64,000 nt of DNA from positions 9,038 through 73,037 of the forward strand of contig DATIYI010000146.1 in assembly GCA_035517695.1 (NCBI GenBank). Direction: 5' to 3'. Made by a program: the position numbers and the translations under genes. Under the pieces are notes generated by a model. It had not been told where the DNA came from. It did no database searches and saw nothing but the letters and a program-made list of their open reading frames with translations. Positions 59,832 through 64,000 of the stretch are shown one piece after another (the stretch's first letter is position 1; every line of letters begins with the position of its first letter). The stretch comes from DATFVJ01 sp035517695. GTDB lineage: Bacteria > Actinomycetota > Actinomycetes > Streptosporangiales > Streptosporangiaceae.

Positions 59832-60113
59832 ATGAGGTACCTGATCAACCTCGCACAAGAGTGGGGCTGGACCCCCGGCTACTGGCAAGAGCTACCCGAG
59901 GGCAAGCTCGCAATCATGGTGGCCCGCGTCACCGAAGAAGAGTTCGTGGTCTTCAGTGACACGAGTTACACGCCCGAGGATCCCGCAGAACCCCACAGGC
60001 GGCGGTCCAAGATCATGGAGGCCGTGAACAAGCGCGGCGATATGACCCTGCTCGGCGCCGCTGACGTCGACCACGCCATCGAAGCTGAGAACAACCAAAC
60101 TCCCCCGAGCTGA
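59832..60113 (+). CDS. Small hypothetical protein
   Basis: 93 residues, ATG 59832 with AGAGGACAAG upstream. MRYLINLAQEWGWTPGYWQE, LAIMVARVTEEEFVVFSDTS and RRSKIMEAVNKRGDMTLLGA give an alpha+beta pattern with a proline-rich acidic middle. GC content is lower than in neighbouring frames, as in a real but unusual gene. Not recognised. Confidence 0.55.
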   Translation: MRYLINLAQEWGWTPGYWQELPEGKLAIMVARVTEEEFVVFSDTSYTPEDPAEPHRRRSKIMEAVNKRGDMTLLGAADVDHAIEAENNQTPPS

Positions 60114-60518
60114 GCGCCGCCGACCGGTCCCTGGCCGGTCCCTGGCCGGTCCCTGGCCGGCCGGTCCGGCGCGCTTGAAGCCACAGAGAAAGCTGTCACA
60201 AGTCTTGGCTGCGCCGGTGTGCTGCGCGCCTGTGCGCTGTGGCCCGGCCGCGGGCTGGGATTATGCCAGGCCTCGGCCTGCTGGCCGAGCGGCATGGTCA
60301 CGGTCCGCCTGGCGGCCCTGCCTGCCCGTGCGGACAGGTGCTGGGCGGGGACGGCAGGACGGCGGCGGTCGCGGTCAGCCTGATTGGGGGCGCATCGCCC
60401 AGTCGCGCTCGGCGCGCCGCTTCAGGTTGGTGAACTGGCGCGCCGCGCCGTGCTGGCCTGGCGACAGCACCCCCGCCAGGGGGCACCCCCTGCGCCCCCT
60501 TGGGCGTTGGGGAAGATC
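60114..60518. other. 405-bp gap with three 11-bp repeats
   Basis: ccggtccctgg repeats three times at 60124-60156. The remainder is GC-rich and shows no convincing gene, though fragments preceding the relic at 60519 may belong to it. Confidence 0.4.
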
Positions 60519-60996
60519 ATGAGGGAAGGCGCGGTGGCGTTCACCGTCGGCTCCCGGGTCACTCCCCATCTGCGCCACGAGCACAAGTACGACCAGTGGC
60601 GCCGAGCCCACCAGCCGGTTCCACTTCCGGACTGAACCCGACACCCTCACCGGCGCGATCGCCGCCAACCTCGCCGAACTGGAAGCCGCGCTCGCCCGCT
60701 GCGACCAGCGCGTACTGCGGCACCGCTGCCCGCGCCACGACTTCTCCAGCTGGACAGCCGCCGTCCTCCGCGACAAGGCACTCGCCGCCGACCTCAGCGC
60801 CGCCGAAGCCGCAGTCACGGCCCAAAGCCCCGCCGCGGTCGTCGAACAGGCACGCCTGGCGCTCATCGCCGCACTCCAAGCCCGCCACCCCGCTGAACCC
60901 ACGGAGTCTTGGCGATCACCCGGCGGACGTGCTGACGGGCCGCCGCGCTTCGTAAGGGTGGTCCCGCCACGAGACGGCATACCAGGATGGCTTTGA
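60519..60996 (+). pseudogene. Frameshifted gene of uncertain family (DUF5752-like end)
   Basis: ATG 60519 opens MREGAVAFTVGSRVTPHLRH then EHKYDQWRRA. Near 60605 the frame changes and continues as SRFHFRTEPDTLTGAIAANL, AELEAALARCDQRVLRHRCP and RHDFSSWTAAVLRDKALAAD down to a stop at 60994-60996. The second part looks like the FHF...W..dvL.D..LA pattern of DUF5752 proteins, but I hold that assignment loosely. The two parts clearly belong to one former protein. Confidence 0.45.
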
Positions 60997-61273
60997 CGGC
61001 CATGCCGCCACCGTGGTCTTTCGTGGAGAAGTGATTCCGAGACGCGTCTTTACGCCGTGTAGATCACGCGCGCTCGGACCCGCCCGGTGCCATAACTCTG
61101 CCTGGCCTGTGAGCTGCAGCAGCCAGCGGCTCGTCGGGTGTCCTCCGGTAGCCTGGAAAAGGAGCGGGTGGCTCCGGTGGAACGGCGGCCCCCGGGCCGG
61201 CGCCGGGGCGGCGCCGGGGGTCCTTCGCTATTCGGTAAGCAGTTCTGGCAGAGTTGCCTGAGCTCGGCCGTCG
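60997..61273. other. Gap before the CHRD gene 3' end
   Basis: 277 bp, no gene or RNA recognised. Contains gccggcgccggggcggcgcc, a short self-complementary GC block at about 61197-61217. Confidence 0.3.
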
Positions 61274-63214
61274 TTACCGCCTGGAGACCGCGGCGAGGTA
61301 GGTATGGGGGGCGGCGGAACTAGTGGGGATATAGAGCCCCATGACGTGGTTCTTATACACGGCATTCCCGGTCACGAGACTGCAGCCAGCCGAACATAGC
61401 GGGCTCGTCATGACTTTGACCGGATACCAGGTTGCAGGGCCAAAGGATCCGTTGCGGGCGTGGACGGGAATGAATGCCATCGACGCAGCCTGGGCCGAGC
61501 TCATGGCCACAAGGTTGAAACCGCCCGGCGCGGCGGTGACGCCCTCGAAGTGTGTGACCGCCGCCGGGCGGTTGTCGTAGCTGTAGTATTTCGGCGCCCC
61601 GAAGCGCCCCGTCCGTTCGTTGTAGTCCATGAGGAAGGCTCGCTTGCCTCCGCTAGCGGCGGAGCCCCCAGCCAGGGTGTAGTGCGGGCTTGTGCCGCCG
61701 CCGTCCTGCCAGATGCCATAAAGCGTGGTCTGGCTCGACAGGCTTCCGCCGAGGCGGAGCAGTGTCCACTGATACCTGGCCATGTTGTAGATGAAGGCAT
61801 TGCCCGAGACCACACCACCACGCACGCTGGGGTTGAGATCGTAGTTGCCCACCACCAGGTCGCCCATGGTGCTGTGCGCGATGGTGTCCATCACGAAGCA
61901 GTCGACCCGGGTCCTGGGGCAGGCCCGCACGTGCCCGGCCGTATCGGTGCCATCAGCAGGCACGTCGAGGGATGTCCATGATCCACCCGATCCGCTCACC
62001 GGCCCGAGGTAGATCATGCCCTGGTTAATGACACCGGCGGGCGCCGACGACGACTGGTAGCTCCCGACGGCGCGAACCTGGCCTCTCGGGATGCTCGTCG
62101 GGTTGAAGGAGTGGGTATCCGGACCGTAGAACGTCGCCGACGTCACCCCGGGGAACGATGGTGTCAGCACCGATACCGCTGCTCCCGCAGCCCTCTCAAG
62201 ACTTCCCCGGTAGAGGGACGGGGCAGCCTGCGCGCCATTTCCTATCGCCGCCGAACCCGTCAGCACGACGTTCCCGTGCCCCATGCCCCGGACACCGGTG
62301 ACTATGTCCCCAGTTCGCAGAATCGAGGAGACAGAGCCGCTGCCGCTGACGTCCGCGCAGAGGAGCGGGCGGAAGAAGATGGTCGGCTGGCCGTTGCTGA
62401 GGATGTTGCTGCTATTCCCCTGGTGAATGTTGAGGTACCAGCCATGGGCTGGTACCGGCGTGGTCACGTTGGTGAATACCCGGACTGCGTGCACGATCTT
62501 GCCACGGCTGTTGGCGATCAGGGCCCTCAGCATGTACTTGACCGGGCCTTGGCTCACGCAGCTGCCGAGGTGTATATGGGCGGCGTGCGGACCGGGAGTG
62601 AGCCCGCTGGCGTGGACGGTCACGGTCAGCGTGTGGCGGTGGGCGTTATAGGAGATCGCGGCTCGTCCCCGCGGCGTGCCGAAGTCGGCGCCTCCCGGGC
62701 CGACTTCGACCGGGATAAGCGGGTGCGGCTGGCGACCGGGAACCCTCAGCCGCCCGGTCTCAGTGATCGGCTCCCGGGCGACGCGGCCGCTCCCCACCCC
62801 CATGCGGATCAGCAGGCGGCTCCCGCGCGGCAGATGGCCCGTGAAGTGGCTTTGGAGGGTGCTGTTGGCCTGGCCAACGGTATTGGCAGTGAGCCGGCTG
62901 AACCAGATAATCCCGAAGCGGCCGGGCATCAGCAGATTCACACTATGCGACGAGCCGGGCGTGAGCCCGAACATGACTGCGTGGACCGTGAGGCGGCCAT
63001 GGCGCCTGCCGAAGGTGACCGTCCCGGCGGGCATTGCCCGCAGGCGCAGGCTATAAACGGCCGGAGTGATGCCATGAACGGTCGCGGAGCCAAGGGGGCC
63101 GGCGCTGCTCGTGCTGCCGCCAGCCGACGCGGCCAGGGTGAGGACGGCTACCGCGGCCAGCGCGCCCGATGCGGCTGCGCCCGCGCCGAGGCGGATCCTG
63201 GAACGCCGCGGCAT
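61274..63214 (-). CDS. Secreted CHRD-domain protein with large C-terminal beta domain
   Basis: 646 residues from ATG 63214 (a longer frame to 63283 is possible). The N-terminus is a signal peptide: MPRRSRIRLGAGAAASGALA then a hydrophobic AAVAVLTLAASAGGS. Two chordin-like (CHRD) beta modules follow: VYSLRLRAMPAGTVTFGRRH to HFTGHLPRGSRLLIRMGVG, and AAISYNAHRHTLTVTVHASG with GLTPGPHAAHIHLGSCVSQG and TPVPAHGWYLNIHQG, the HxH-GxC pattern of CHRD. Residues about 320-646 are strand-rich with repeating Gly/Ser/Thr turns (GVTSATFYGPDTHSFNPTSI, GVVSGNAFIYNMARYQWTLL), perhaps a propeller. Probably extracellular; partner unknown. Confidence 0.72.
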   Translation of the reverse strand: MPRRSRIRLGAGAAASGALAAVAVLTLAASAGGSTSSAGPLGSATVHGITPAVYSLRLRAMPAGTVTFGRRHGRLTVHAVMFGLTPGSSHSVNLLMPGRFGIIWFSRLTANTVGQANSTLQSHFTGHLPRGSRLLIRMGVGSGRVAREPITETGRLRVPGRQPHPLIPVEVGPGGADFGTPRGRAAISYNAHRHTLTVTVHASGLTPGPHAAHIHLGSCVSQGPVKYMLRALIANSRGKIVHAVRVFTNVTTPVPAHGWYLNIHQGNSSNILSNGQPTIFFRPLLCADVSGSGSVSSILRTGDIVTGVRGMGHGNVVLTGSAAIGNGAQAAPSLYRGSLERAAGAAVSVLTPSFPGVTSATFYGPDTHSFNPTSIPRGQVRAVGSYQSSSAPAGVINQGMIYLGPVSGSGGSWTSLDVPADGTDTAGHVRACPRTRVDCFVMDTIAHSTMGDLVVGNYDLNPSVRGGVVSGNAFIYNMARYQWTLLRLGGSLSSQTTLYGIWQDGGGTSPHYTLAGGSAASGGKRAFLMDYNERTGRFGAPKYYSYDNRPAAVTHFEGVTAAPGGFNLVAMSSAQAASMAFIPVHARNGSFGPATWYPVKVMTSPLCSAGCSLVTGNAVYKNHVMGLYIPTSSAAPHTYLAAVSRR

Positions 63215-63751
63215 CCTGTCCCGGATGCGGTGCCGGCGCCCATTGGCCCCGGCACCGCGACTCGTGCAAGCGGTAAAGCTCACCGTCAGGTCCTTTCTAT
63301 TCCGGGGGCCTCAACCGGTGGACGCAATTGAGCTGATTTATCCCCAGGATTACTAGGGAGGAGGAACTCCGCAGACATTTCTGCTGGCGCCCTGATTCTG
63401 AGCATAACGCGACTTCACCACGGCGTGAAGGTAGCGAATGTTACGGGTGATCTCGACGCCTTTCGGGACGAATTCCCGTAGTAGCGGAAGCCCTTGGCAA
63501 TCGCTTCTTTACCGGTCACGTGCGAGGCGGTTCATACAACCCATAACCGACGGCTTCGGGATGCAATATTCGATGAGAGGAGTCGTTAACGCATACTCGG
63601 CGGTCGGGAGCTTTCTCCGGACTTAACCGCAACAAGGTGGGTGCCTCCTGAGTGCCCCGCTGGTCGCAGTCGGCTTGGCCACGCCGCCGAGCACGGCCTG
63701 ATCTCACCCACGTGCCCCAACGGGCGGCGCGGCCGGCGGCGAGGTGCTGTC
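63215..63751. other. 537-bp gap, promoter region of the CHRD gene
   Basis: AT-rich upstream part (gagctgatttatccccagga, 63330-63350). An inverted repeat CTTCAC-CACGGC-GTGAAG lies at 63413-63430. A plus frame ending MRGVVNAYSAVGSFLRT at 63626 has an odd composition and no family I recognise. No RNA gene seen. Confidence 0.4.
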
Positions 63752-64000
63752 ATGACCACCGCCATCACCAGCGGCAGCCAGCCCGCCGCCGTGGCCGCGC
63801 GCGAGACCGCCGCCGGCCTGATCCCGGCCCGGCCGCTGGCCGCCCTGGCGCACGCCCTACGCGCCGCGGCCGCGTTCATCGAGCAGGCCGGCATCGCCGG
63901 GCTGTCGCTGACCATCGGCGCAGGCCAGATCACCATCCAGGTGCCCGTCCACCTGGCCGGCCCGGCCGCCAGGACCGCGGCGGTCGCGGTGCTGGCCGCC
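63752..64000 (+). CDS. Unknown protein, N-terminal part (cut by window edge)
   Basis: 83 codons from ATG 63752 to the window end without a stop. Reads MTTAITSGSQPAAVAARETA then AAFIEQAGIAGLSLTIGAGQ and ITIQVPVHLAGPAARTAAVA. The balance of a helix followed by a paired strand (LSLTIGAGQITIQV) looks like a real small domain. Not recognised. Confidence 0.5.
   Translation, partial: MTTAITSGSQPAAVAARETAAGLIPARPLAALAHALRAAAAFIEQAGIAGLSLTIGAGQITIQVPVHLAGPAARTAAVAVLAA

Noticed and set aside
1..64000. tRNA or rRNA genes
   Set aside because: No cloverleaf-like segment with conserved TTCRA loop or rRNA signature was noticed on either strand by eye; a covariance-model scan would be decisive.

Overview
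The window is GC-rich actinobacterial chromosomal DNA. GTG and even CTG starts, a WhiB7-type regulator with an AT-hook, an F420-type flavin oxidoreductase, a wax-ester/DGAT acyltransferase, a DUF427 protein, a sacsin-like ATPase and a cytochrome bd operon all fit a soil actinomycete. Streptosporangiales or a neighbouring order is my guess and is not proven. I found no rRNA, tRNA, CRISPR array, transposase or integrase.

Layout. 1-2.7 kb: the start of a long P-type ATPase gene (minus, cut by the window edge), divergent from a small membrane protein gene across a perfect palindrome. 3.2-5.3 kb: an MFS relic, an intact MFS transporter and a frameshifted DUF389 gene. 5.5-9.4 kb: cyclase-family enzyme, ornithine carbamoyltransferase, small membrane protein, HtrA-like lipoprotein protease. 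9.5-14.8 kb: cydA-cydB-zwf-ndh, a tightly packed operon that could carry electrons from glucose-6-phosphate to oxygen; two small membrane protein genes follow and a strong hairpin closes the run. 16-21.6 kb: SHOCT and CMD-family proteins, a potassium channel with a repetitive tail, a Pth2-like hydrolase, an SDR and a secreted hydrolase. 22-27.8 kb: succinate/acetate CoA-transferase, a two-gene ABC exporter, wax-ester synthase/DGAT, an NTF2-like protein. 27.9-38.9 kb: mostly minus-strand small enzymes (VOC, PPOX/F420, methyltransferases, acetyltransferase, hydrolase, MpaB-like oxygenase, peptidase S51-like protein) and whiB7. 39-42.4 kb: SDR, gentisate dioxygenase and 3-hydroxybenzoate 6-hydroxylase-like genes. 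42.4-53.6 kb: DUF4118 and DUF2252 proteins, exonuclease III, a DHA2-type MFS exporter and a 1022-residue GHKL ATPase. 53.6-61 kb: a repeat array followed by a run of decayed plus-strand genes, with intact DUF427, SPFH and ribbon-helix-helix genes on the minus strand. 61.3-64 kb: a large secreted CHRD protein and the start of an unknown gene.

Two themes stand out. One is the compact respiratory module cydAB-zwf-ndh, whose G6PDH is unusual at residues that normally bind phosphate. The other is the very high density of broken genes (about 14 in 64 kb, clustered at 53.9-61 kb) together with many short tandem repeats, several of which lie inside coding sequences and lengthen low-complexity tails or N-termini. 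Single-base indels in a draft assembly are the main alternative explanation for some of the frameshifts, but not for the internal deletions.
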